This document shows positions 9,036 to 19,300 of a stretch of DNA of 64,000 nt, piece after piece. The stretch covers positions 1 through 64,000 of the forward strand of contig QKMY01000004.1 of NCBI GenBank assembly GCA_003242895.1, written 5' to 3'. The position numbers and the translations under genes are program-made. The stretch's first letter is position 1, and each line of letters opens with the position of its first letter. Below the pieces are notes generated by a model. It saw nothing but the letters and a program-made list of their open reading frames with translations, searched no databases and was not told where the DNA came from. Origin of the DNA: Candidatus Margulisiibacteriota bacterium. Its GTDB lineage: Bacteria > Margulisbacteria > Riflemargulisbacteria > GWF2-39-127.

Positions 9036-9598
9036 TTTCCTTCTCCTCGTATAATCGGGCCTTGATGCCCGTAAATATCTTTTTTGTTATTATTGGTAAC
9101 TAAATAGTTAACGTTCTCCTGATTTCTAATCAGAGACATCTTAGCAGCTATTGCTGATTCATCAAGGATTAGAGTGCCGGCAGGATATCGGTGCTTATTC
9201 TTTTGCATTATGTCATTAGGCATAACTCAATTCGCTAAGGTTTTCCCTTATTAAAAAGGTGTGTGTTATGCTGGGAGTGGGGAGCCCTTTAAACACTCTG
9301 ACAATTTTGTGATTTTTTCAAGGGTTCCAGGCCAAGAATGAGTAAGGTCTACGCCATCCCAAAAAAAGTTCTTTGATGTAGTGCCCATTTCCCTTCCCGT
9401 TTATTACGGTTAGGTTCGCTTTATGATATTCTGAAACGTGGAGGTCTTCTTCACCTTAAACCAGTACTTATAAGAGGTTCGGAATTTTTATTTCTCCAAA
9501 GCTTTGGGCATGTTATTTTTTTCATTAAATACTGTAAAGTTTACATTGTCTGAATGGAAGTTGCTATAATGTAGAATGTGATAGGTTAGGATTACGTT
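9036..9598. other. Divergent intergenic region with repeat copy B
   Basis: This stretch separates the VOC gene from the surface-protein operon. It holds the second 67-bp repeat copy (9220-9286). A possible promoter for the plus-strand operon is TTTACA (9540-9545) and TATAAT (9565-9570), although the 19-bp spacing is longer than ideal. A 63-codon minus-strand frame that overlaps the VOC start by 4 bp has no recognisable features and is not called. Confidence 0.4.
9220..9286. repeat. 67-bp dispersed repeat, copy B
   Basis: Partner of 6925-6991, about 82 percent identical without gaps. Here the ends read GCATAAC and GTTATGC, an inverted pair about 40 bp apart. The core GGTGTGTGTTATG is identical in both copies. 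Confidence 0.6.
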
Positions 9599-11368
9599 GT
9601 GACAAATAGCCATAAATTATCTTTTTTTCTATCGATTTTTGTTTTGATTGTCCTTACCTCTGCTTGCTTTGGCGAAGAGCAAAGTGGCGGCTATGCGTCT
9701 GATTTCCTGGATTATGGGATTGGAGCCAGGGCCTTGGGTATGGCAAGCGCTGGCCGTTCTTTTAGTGATGACTGTACTGCAGGGTATTGGAATAGTGCTT
9801 TGTTGCCATCAATCGCTACCCCTTCAATATCCTTCATGCGGGCCGACCTCCTGGCGAACTCCAAATACACCCACATCGGAATACTTATCCCTATTTTGGG
9901 TGAAAATGTAGCCTTTAATTACGTCGCAATTAACACAGATGGATTGGAACTGCATACAGGCGACGTGGCCAATTCTACACCTGCCGGATATTTTTCCGAT
10001 GCTAAAAGTGCAATATTTTTAAGTTATGGGAAAGAGATCCTACCCGATATATCAATAGGAACAACGCTTAAGTATGCTTCAAGGAAATTATATATCAGCG
10101 AAGATAACTTGTATGGCGCGGATATAGGATTTCTATGGAAAAAGGATATTTTTGCAATTGCAGCTAATCTGAATAATATCGTTGCATTTACGACTGGGGA
10201 TACTTCTGACAAATACAATATGGATCTGGCCTTCGCAGGTAGTATCTTTCTTGATAACAAATGGTTGCTCGAAATGGATGTTGCCAGAATATTTCGATCA
10301 GCTGGCAATCCCGATGTATATGGCGGACTTGAATATCAATTGCTCCCACATAACGGAGGGTTTGGCCTGAGTCTTAGATGCGGGCTCAATAACATAGAAA
10401 GAACAGTGGGCTTTGGATTATCTGTGTATGGGATGAGCATCGATTATGCCTATGGGTTTGGTACTGTAGAAAACTTGTCCCGGTTATCAGTTAAAATGAG
10501 TTATGATCCTTCCTGGGTTCACGGTGCTACAGGAACTGCGCATACGAAAGTAGCCCCCATCGCACAGGTCAACGTTGAGACGGAGACAGAATGTGCTGCT
10601 GTCCCATCGGTTAACCTTGCTTCTGCAACGCAGGTACCAGCGTTGTTACCCGCCACAGATAGTATAACCATTCCGTCTATGCCAGAAAGTGCTCCGGCCC
10701 TTCCTGAAAACAGGAATTCATTGCCCCGTACGGCCCTTGATGATGCAATCGATATTAAACTATTAACAGGATATCCTGATAATACACTTAGACCAAACAA
10801 GCTAATCACCAAAGAAGAATGCTTAATCGTAGTCCATAGACTGGTAAGGATGGTTACAGGTACAAATCCGGAACAAATCATGGCACTTCCGGTCAGCAGC
10901 AAAGATGAATATGTAAAAATCTCCGAACTTAAGGATATATTGAGTTTCTACGGGCTCGACATTTCGGTTGAACAGCCACTGATGAGCTGCCAGATACCGC
11001 AGAAAGAGCTCGGTTACAATACCGGCCGGTTTAGGAGACAGGTGGGGGAATTTCAGCAGCATTATATGTCGGATAAACCGCAGACGTTCTGGTTAGATAC
11101 CGATACAAAAAAGGCTATCAGTCAAGCATTTAAACAGACAGAATATTTTAATGCTCTTCCGGATAATGAGAAAGCCGACAAAACCTATAATCAGTATGCC
11201 GAAGCAGTTTATACCGGTCTCAATGAATTTAATTACGAGATATACCTGGCAGAAAACATGCTAAACAGGATTATGATGACGAACAATAGCGATATGGTGA
11301 TTTCCAGAATCGAATTAAGTAATCTTCTCATTGGCTATTTAAAGAAAAAAGGTCAATTTAATAGATGA
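9599..11368 (+). CDS. PorV/PorQ-family outer-membrane barrel with SLH-like C-terminal segment
   Basis: The 589-residue protein starts at GTG with a signal peptide ending near residue 26 (hydrophobic FLSIFVLIVLTSACFG). Residues about 30-305 match the PorV/PorQ (UPF0164) barrel family: the opening FLDYGIGARALGMASAG and AGYWNSALLPSI are characteristic, followed by alternating beta strands. PorV proteins in type IX secretion carry cargo with a C-terminal signal to the cell surface. After a Pro/Ser/Ala/Thr-rich linker, residues about 378-415 contain GYPDNTLRPNKLITKEE, which closely follows an S-layer homology motif that normally contacts the cell wall. The last 150 residues are of unknown fold. 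The stop overlaps the next gene by ATGA, so the two are translationally coupled. Confidence 0.8.
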   Translation: MTNSHKLSFFLSIFVLIVLTSACFGEEQSGGYASDFLDYGIGARALGMASAGRSFSDDCTAGYWNSALLPSIATPSISFMRADLLANSKYTHIGILIPILGENVAFNYVAINTDGLELHTGDVANSTPAGYFSDAKSAIFLSYGKEILPDISIGTTLKYASRKLYISEDNLYGADIGFLWKKDIFAIAANLNNIVAFTTGDTSDKYNMDLAFAGSIFLDNKWLLEMDVARIFRSAGNPDVYGGLEYQLLPHNGGFGLSLRCGLNNIERTVGFGLSVYGMSIDYAYGFGTVENLSRLSVKMSYDPSWVHGATGTAHTKVAPIAQVNVETETECAAVPSVNLASATQVPALLPATDSITIPSMPESAPALPENRNSLPRTALDDAIDIKLLTGYPDNTLRPNKLITKEECLIVVHRLVRMVTGTNPEQIMALPVSSKDEYVKISELKDILSFYGLDISVEQPLMSCQIPQKELGYNTGRFRRQVGEFQQHYMSDKPQTFWLDTDTKKAISQAFKQTEYFNALPDNEKADKTYNQYAEAVYTGLNEFNYEIYLAENMLNRIMMTNNSDMVISRIELSNLLIGYLKKKGQFNR

Positions 11369-13320
11369 AAAATAATATTATAATCGCCTTATTTTTAACG
11401 ATCAGCTTTGTGTTATCCGGCCCGGGATTTTCTCAAATGAATTCGGGGCGTTATCAGATTGACTGTTATTCTGATCTGGGACAGAGCATAACGTCCAATT
11501 CCAATACATATACAGCTATCAATACTACTAACAAAAGTTATATCGGAAGCGGCCGTCTTAATATTAGCGCAAATAACACCTGGAAAATCGAAGACCCGGC
11601 AGCCCTTTTCATCTACGAGTCTAGTCCCGGAGCTCCGGGAATAGCAGATTTAATTTTTTCTTCTTCTAATATAGCCCTTGGTGACAGTATTTATATTGAT
11701 ATGTCACTTAGTGAACCATTGAGATCATGGGATATCGCTATAAACGGTGTAACGGCAAATTTTAGTTATAATAATAAACATCTCTTAATAGAGTATCAAC
11801 CGCAGGGTTTTGCTACACAAATTGAGTTTGGCGGAAGTTTTGAAGACGTAAAAGGAACCTGGACTCAACTCAGTTCGGCGCATAACCTGGTGGTTGATTC
11901 TCCCACGGGATCAGTGCAGTTAGATGACGCTCCTGGTCAGGTAGTCGGAGAGGTATATCCCGGATCATCAAGTGAGCCTGCCATTTATTTTAGCTCCGAA
12001 TCATCCGGCAAAGATAAACTATTCCAGTTGGCAGATGTTCGGATAAATATTTCACCTTGGCTGTCAATTTTTAAAGAAATTTCGTTATATCAAGGTGATA
12101 ACAAACTCGGTTTTGTGTTAAATCCGGCGACTAACAATCTGAGCATTATTGCCACAACACAAAGTATGCTTGATGAAACGACTGTGACCTACTCCGTAAG
12201 ATACAGCTTGAAGGACGATGCTAGTTTAGGCGCTGCTTTTTCTTTTGATCTGATCTCTTTTGTATCATCAACGATATCTGGCAATATCGGCACAATTAAT
12301 ACACTAGCAGATATAAAGAGTATTACCTTTAATGTCATATCCAAAGAGGTTCCGATTATTGTTACCCAACAGGTAGACGCATATGTCGGGTCCGTAGATC
12401 TGCCAGTGTTCATGGAACATGAAGAAGTAACTGCAAATGTGATCCAGAAATTGCAGTATCGTCTTTTTGATGTGAGCAGCAATACATATTCTGCCTGGTT
12501 AGATACCGCTTATGCCTCGCTGCTCAGAGGACAGGAAGGCGTGTTTATCCTCCCTGAGGTAAATGGACTTGCTGTATCGCATAACCATATGTATCAGCTG
12601 GAGTTGGTCCTGGTCGGGGATCAAGCAAGCCATATCTCAACTACCAACAGATTTTTGGTTGATCTCACCCCGCCGGTAATTCCGCCGACCATGAATATAA
12701 TTGGAAACGGGATCGTTGGAACCTCGGCTTTGAGAACGAAAGCAAGTGCAGGGATATCGTTGTTAATTTACCCGGATCAATTGCTTGATCCGGAAAGCGG
12801 CATCAAAACGTATGAAGTATATGCCCAGACTAACAACAATCCTACATGGTTACTTGTGGGTAGCGGGAATGTCGTTAGTGCCAATCAGGTCACGCTTTCA
12901 GCCAGCGTAAGTGATCAGAGCAAATATTACTATAAATACCGAGTGCAGGATAAGGCTAAACATTGGTCGCAGTTCAGCGCGGTTACTTCTTTTGTCCCTG
13001 CGGCGATTTCAGGCAATACCGAGATTATTGGGACTCTCTTTAATCATCCTAATCCCTTTGACAGCCGCAAGCAGAAAACCACGATCTATTATAACTTGAA
13101 CGAAGCTTGTGACATCAATATTAAGATATATGATATTTTCGGCAGAGTTGTTTATATGTCCAATACCTATAACAGAGATAACGGAGACTTTGAGTGGACA
13201 GGCGAGAACATGGCCGGAGATAAAGTCAGCAAGGGTGTATATCTGCTGATATTTGAAGCCAGGAGTCTGGCAACCGGCACTAAAAAAACAAAAAAATATA
13301 AGATAGGCGTTATTCATTAA
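11365..13320 (+). CDS. Surface protein with T9SS/FlgD-like C-terminal domain
   Basis: A 651-residue exported protein with signal peptide (IIIALFLTISFVLSG, cleavage near residue 23). The body is beta-rich, with Ig/fibronectin-like stretches such as DLTPPVIPPT near residue 433. The last 95 residues, from NHPNPFDSRKQKTTIYY through IKIYDIFGRVV to the closing KGVYLLIFEA and KKTKKYKIGVIH, form the FlgD-Ig-like/T9SS type A sorting domain found on cargo of type IX secretion. It overlaps the PorV-like gene by 4 bp and precedes the fibre gene by 18 bp. A reasonable inference is that it is displayed or secreted with help from its PorV-like neighbour, although no other T9SS gene is in view. Confidence 0.8.
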   Translation: MKNNIIIALFLTISFVLSGPGFSQMNSGRYQIDCYSDLGQSITSNSNTYTAINTTNKSYIGSGRLNISANNTWKIEDPAALFIYESSPGAPGIADLIFSSSNIALGDSIYIDMSLSEPLRSWDIAINGVTANFSYNNKHLLIEYQPQGFATQIEFGGSFEDVKGTWTQLSSAHNLVVDSPTGSVQLDDAPGQVVGEVYPGSSSEPAIYFSSESSGKDKLFQLADVRINISPWLSIFKEISLYQGDNKLGFVLNPATNNLSIIATTQSMLDETTVTYSVRYSLKDDASLGAAFSFDLISFVSSTISGNIGTINTLADIKSITFNVISKEVPIIVTQQVDAYVGSVDLPVFMEHEEVTANVIQKLQYRLFDVSSNTYSAWLDTAYASLLRGQEGVFILPEVNGLAVSHNHMYQLELVLVGDQASHISTTNRFLVDLTPPVIPPTMNIIGNGIVGTSALRTKASAGISLLIYPDQLLDPESGIKTYEVYAQTNNNPTWLLVGSGNVVSANQVTLSASVSDQSKYYYKYRVQDKAKHWSQFSAVTSFVPAAISGNTEIIGTLFNHPNPFDSRKQKTTIYYNLNEACDINIKIYDIFGRVVYMSNTYNRDNGDFEWTGENMAGDKVSKGVYLLIFEARSLATGTKKTKKYKIGVIH

Positions 13321-13338
13321 ACCTGGAGGATTTGTAAG

Positions 13339-16300
13339 ATGAAAAACACAAAAAACTTATTAATGGCAGGCATTATGTTCGTTGTATTTTTGATATGTGC
13401 AACTAATGCAATAGCCGAGAATAAGTACTTCACGGAAACCGGATATTTGCGCAACAGCCAGGGCAAGCCAGTCACCGGCAACGCAAATATGCAGTTCAAA
13501 TTGTATAACCAAAGCTCCGGCGGCTCTGCTCTATGGCAATCCTCAGCCGGACTAGTCGCTGTTAATGAGGGGATATATTCCGTACAGGTTGGCCCGGTGG
13601 ATATCGCAGTTAGTGACAACGCCATTTATTTGGAGATCATAGTTAACTCCGAGGCACTTGCTCCTCGTAAACTCCTAACATATATGCCTAAATCGTTATT
13701 TGCATTATCAGCCGTTACAGCTAACGTTCTTACTAATATGAATATCAGTCAGTTTACCAATAATGCAGGGTATCTTACTACTGTTGGTTCGATAAACACT
13801 GCCAATTATTCGATCACCGCTGGTACGCTGAGCAATCTGAACATATCTCAGTTCAACAACAATACTGGATATCTGACATCAGCAGGTTCGATCAATACCG
13901 CCAATTATTCTGCGTTCAGTAATACGGCTAATGTGGTGGATTGGACAGGTATTACGAATAAACCAGCGAGCTATAACGCCTCCGCACATAGCCATGCAGG
14001 CAACGAGATAACTAGCACAGTGAATGCAGCCAGCACAGCCAGCTTTGCAACTATAGCAGGGACAGCAAGCGCGCTCTCTAATATGAATATCAGTCAATTC
14101 GCTAATAATGCCGGATACATAACCGCACTTTCTAGTGTAGCTTCAGCGAATAATGCAAGCACTGCAAACATGGCTATCACAGCTAATTACTCTAATGCAG
14201 CAACTACAGCCAACTATTCAACCATAGCGGGGGCTCTTAGCAACCTCAATATTTCACAATTCACTAATAATGCAGGGTATGTCACAGCATTATCGAATGT
14301 AGCAACTGCCAATTATGCACTGACAGCAAATATTGCACTAACAGCACAGAATGCAGACAGCATTGCCTGGGGCAGTGTAACTGGCAAACCAACGACAGTC
14401 GCCGGTTATGGGATTACTAATATCGCGACACAAATAATTAATACCGCGAACTATACTACAACTGCCAGTCACGCAACAACAGCCGGGACAGCAAGCACGC
14501 TATCTAATATGAATATTAGTCAGTTCGCCAATAATGCCGGATATATAACCTCAGCCGGCACAATAAGTACCGCCAACTATGCGGCTACTTCGAATTATGC
14601 CAGTACCGCCAGTTATACCACGACAGCTAATTATGCAACTACGGCCGGCAGTGTGAATAGCATGGCCTGGGGAAGCGTAACCGCTAAACCAACGACTGTA
14701 GTTGGCTATGGAATATCTGATATAGCGACACAGGTGGTCAATACGTCGAACTATGCGATTACCGCAAACGTATCTATGACAGCCAATTACTCTAGTGCAG
14801 CCAGCACTGCCAACTATGCAGCTACCGCTGGTACACTGATTAACCTGAATATCAGTCAATTCACCAACAACGCCGGATATTTGACTTCAATAGGTTCTGT
14901 AAGCACTGCTAATTATGCAAGCACAACTACGACAGCAAATTACGCTGCCCTCAGCAACACAGCTAATGTGGTTGACTGGACAGGTGTTACGAGCAAACCG
15001 GCAAGCTATACTCCCTCTACGCATACCCACACTGGCAGCGAGATTACTAGCACAGTCAATGCGGCTTCTACGGCAAATTATGCTGCCGCGGCCGGGACAG
15101 CAAGTGCCCTCTCAAATATGAGTATAAGCCAGTTCACCAATAATGCCGGATATCTTACCTCAGCAGGTTTAATCAATACCGCCAATTATGCCGCTACTTC
15201 TAATTACAGCAGCACAGCAAATTACGCCACTACAGCAGGCAGCGTAGGAAGTATTGCCTGGACCAGTGTAACCGGGAAACCAACGACTGTAGCCGGTTTT
15301 GGAATATCCGATATTGCGACACAAATAATCAATACCGCGAACTTTGCAATCACAGCGAATGCAGCAAACGCTTTAACTAATATGAATATTAACCAATTTG
15401 CCAATAATGCGGGATATCTAACGGCGGTTGGTTCGATAAGTACAGCCAATTATGCCGTTACTTCCAATTACTCAAGCTCAGCCAACTTTGCTAATTCCGC
15501 TGCTACTCTGTCGAACATGAACATCTCTCAGTTCACCAATAATGCAGGCTACCTGACTTCAGTGGGTTCGATCAATACAGCCAATTATGCCGCACTCAGT
15601 AATACGGCCAATGTAGTTGATTGGACAGGGGTTACAGGTAAGCCGGCAAGTTATACGGCCTCTGCACATACCCATGCTGGCAGCGAGATTACTACCACAG
15701 TCAATGCGGCGAGTACCGCTAATTATTCAATAACTGCTACGACAGCCAACTATGCAATCACAGCAAGTACGGCAAATTATGCTGCCGCGGCCGGGACAGC
15801 AAGTGCCCTCTCAAATATGAGTATAAGCCAGTTTACCAATAATGCCGGATATCTTACCTCAGCAGGTTTAATCAATACCGCCAATTATGCCGCTACTTCT
15901 AATTACAGCAGCACAGCAAATTACGCCACTACAGCAGGCAGCGTAGGAAGTATTGCCTGGACCAGTGTAACCGGGAAACCAACGACTGTAGCCGGTTTTG
16001 GAATATCCGATATTGCGACACAAATAATCAATACCGCGAACTTTGCAATCACAGCGAATGCAGCAACAACCGCAAACTACGCAGCCATTGCGGGAACAGC
16101 AATCTCACTATCTGATATGAATATCAGCCAGTTCACGAATAACACAGGATATCTCACTACAGTAAATACTGTTAATACAGCAAATTACTCTATATTAGCC
16201 GGGACAGCAAATGTGCTGGCTAACATGAGTATCAACCAGTTTGCCAATAACGCCGGTTATCTTACTACTGTCAACATAGTTAATACGGCTAATTATTCAA

Positions 16301-19300
16301 ACGTAGCGGGAACTCTAGGTAATCTCAATATTTCGCAATTCACCAATAACGCCGGATATTTGACTTCAATAGGTTCTATAAGTACTGCTAATTATGCAAG
16401 TACAGCTACGACAGCAAATTACGCGGCTCTAAGCAATACAGCTAATATAGTTGCCTGGACAGGGATAACCGGCAAGCCGTCTAGTTATAATGCCTCGGCG
16501 CATACACATGTCGGTAGCGAGGTAACCAATACAGTTAATGCGGCAACAACGGCCAGTTATGCAATCACAGCCGGGACACTAAGCAACCTCAATATATCGC
16601 AGTTCACCAACAATTCTGGATATCTCACTTCAGTGGGTTCGATTAACACTGCCAACTATGCCACTACATCCAACTATTCTAGTACAGCAGGTAGTGTGAG
16701 TAGTATTGCCTGGGGAAATGTGACCGCTAAACCAGCTACAGTAGCTGGTTATGGGATAACAGATATCGCAACTCAGGTGGTTAATACATCGAACTATGCA
16801 GCACAGAGCAACACTGCCAATATAGTTGCCTGGACAGGGATTAGCAGCAAGCCGTCCAGCTACAATGCTGTGGCGCATATGCATGTGGGGGGAGAGGTGA
16901 CCAGTACTGTCAGTGCAGCGAGTACCGCTAATTATGCCACAATTGCAGGGGCACTCAACAATTCGAACATTTCACAATTTACCAATGATATTGGGTATCA
17001 AACTGCAGCAAGTTTGGCACAGGTTGCACTTTCCGGTATTTATGATGATCTCACAAATAAGCCGACTAATCTCAGTACTTTTACCAACGATGTCGGGTAC
17101 CTAACCTCAGTACCCGTAGTTAACTCGGCCAATTATGCGATAACCGCCAATATTGCTCTTACGGCTAATTCCGTTGCCTGGGCTAACGTCAGTGGCAGAC
17201 CGACGAATATCAGTGCTTTTACCAATGATGCCGGATATATCACTTCGGCAAACTCAGTCAATACTGCTAATAATGCTACGACAGCCAATTACTCATCGGT
17301 AGCCAATACTGCCAATGCTGTTGCCTGGACAGGGATCACGAGCAAGCCTTCCAGCTACAATGCTATGGCACATACACATGCCGGCAGCGAGGTGACCAGT
17401 ACAGTCAGTGCGGCAACCACAGCCGGGACACTGAGTAATCTCAATATATCGCAGTTCACTAATAATTCGGGATATCTGACTTCCGTGGGAACGATTAACA
17501 CTGCCAACTATGCAGCTACCGCCGGCAGTGTGGGTAGCCTTGCCTGGGGAAGCGTGACTGGCAAGCCAACGACGGTAGCTGGGTTTGGAATAACAGATAT
17601 CGCAGCACAGGTAGTTAGTACTGCTAACTATGCCGCAACGGCGAGTGTGCTGATGTCAGGCGGTGACTATCTGCTCAGACTTGACACTTCTTCCAGTAAC
17701 ATATACCTCGGCTTATCTACAGGATTAAATAATACAACCGGGGCTCAGAACGTATTTATCGGCGATTATGCAGGAAATAGCAACATCCAGGGCGTGGGCA
17801 ATGTATTCACCGGCGCTTCGGCGGGATCTAGTAATACAACCGGATGGCACAACATTTTCAGTGGTAGTAGTGCAGGAGAGGCAAACACAACCGGTGGATC
17901 CAATCTCTTCATGGGCGAGTCTGCTGGCAGAAATAATACGACCGGTGGAAACAACATCATGCTGGGAGCAGAAGCCGGTCGTTTTCAGGCTGATGGCAGC
18001 ACAGACCTCACCGACCCGGAGAATTCGATCTATATTGGCGTTTATTCCATGGGCAAAGATAACGATGACTATAACAGTATCGTTATCGGTTCCTACGCCA
18101 CCGGCATTGGCGCCAACACGGTTGTGCTGGGTAACGACAACATTACCACCACAGCCCTGACCGGCAACGTTGGTATCGGGACCAAAACCCCGGCAGCTAA
18201 ACTTGATGTTGCAGGGACGGTGAATGCAGTGGCTTTTGTCGGCGATGGCAGCGGACTGACCAATCTGGATGTAGCATCAGCAGTTTTCACAATGATGAGT
18301 GATGGTTCCTTGCCATTCTCAAGCAGTTTTGGTAACGGTAATGTAGTAAGCGGTTATGCTGCTGGAAGCATTAATAATGGGTCAGAGAACGTATTTAACG
18401 GTGTTCAGGCAGGACAAAACAATACCTCGGGTTATGCTAATGTTTTCAGCGGCAGATCTGCCGGATGGGGGAATGGAAATGGCCATGACAACGTATTCAT
18501 CGGTAAAGAAGCAGGCTCTGCTAACTCATCCGGAGCAAATAATGTCGGTATTGGAACCAATGCCGGAAGATATAGAGGAGCAACCGGCACGGCCGGAATG
18601 AACCCGAACAATTCGGTCTATATCGGGTATACTGCCAGAGGTTATGATGACAACGACAATAACAGCATTGTTATTGGCTATAATGCAGTTGGTATTGGCG
18701 CCAATACCGTAGTGCTGGGCAATAGCAGTATCGTCACAACGGTCTTGACCGGTAACGTCGGGATAGGAAAGACTAACCCAGCACAGAAACTTGATGTGAA
18801 TGGCACTGTGAAAGCCACTGCTTTTGTGGGCGATGGCAGCGGGCTAACCAATCTGCCGGCAGCAGTAACTCCGAGCGTACTGATGTCGGGATCTACCTAC
18901 CTCTACCGCATCGGTACCGCCAATCTGTATAACACATTTGTAGGCAGTGATGCCGGAAATAGGAACATTTCCGGTGGAAATAATTTATTCACAGGTTATA
19001 AGGCAGGATATTATAACACTACCGGTGCATATAACGTTTTCAATGGCTATTATGCCGGGTATAGTAATACCACAGGTATGTACAATGTATTTGATGGCGT
19101 TAATGCTGGACAAAGTAACACAACTGGTGCCAATAATGTATTTAGCGGCTATTTAGCCGCCGGTGGGAATGTTGCCGGAACGGGTAATGTAATGATTGGA
19201 TATAAAGCCGGATCATCCTATGCAGGTGGTGGTGCTGCGTTACAAGATCCCCATAACTCGATCTATATTGGAGCCGAATCCGGAGGCTATTTTTATGATG

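Noticed and set aside
9032-9223. 63-codon frame overlapping the VOC gene start by 4 bp
   Set aside because: The overlap is attractive, but the sequence has no protein-like features, no start signal, and ends within the VOC ribosome site.
9220-9286. Integron attC site
   Set aside because: The GCATAAC/GTTATGC ends look suggestive, but the inner L-box pairing required of attC is missing, the other copy lacks a matching left end, and no integrase or cassette array is present.
13700-17650. Regularly spaced repeats that could suggest a CRISPR array
   Set aside because: The repeats are codon-phased modules inside one long open frame with diverged, unequal units, so they are coding repeats of the fibre protein.
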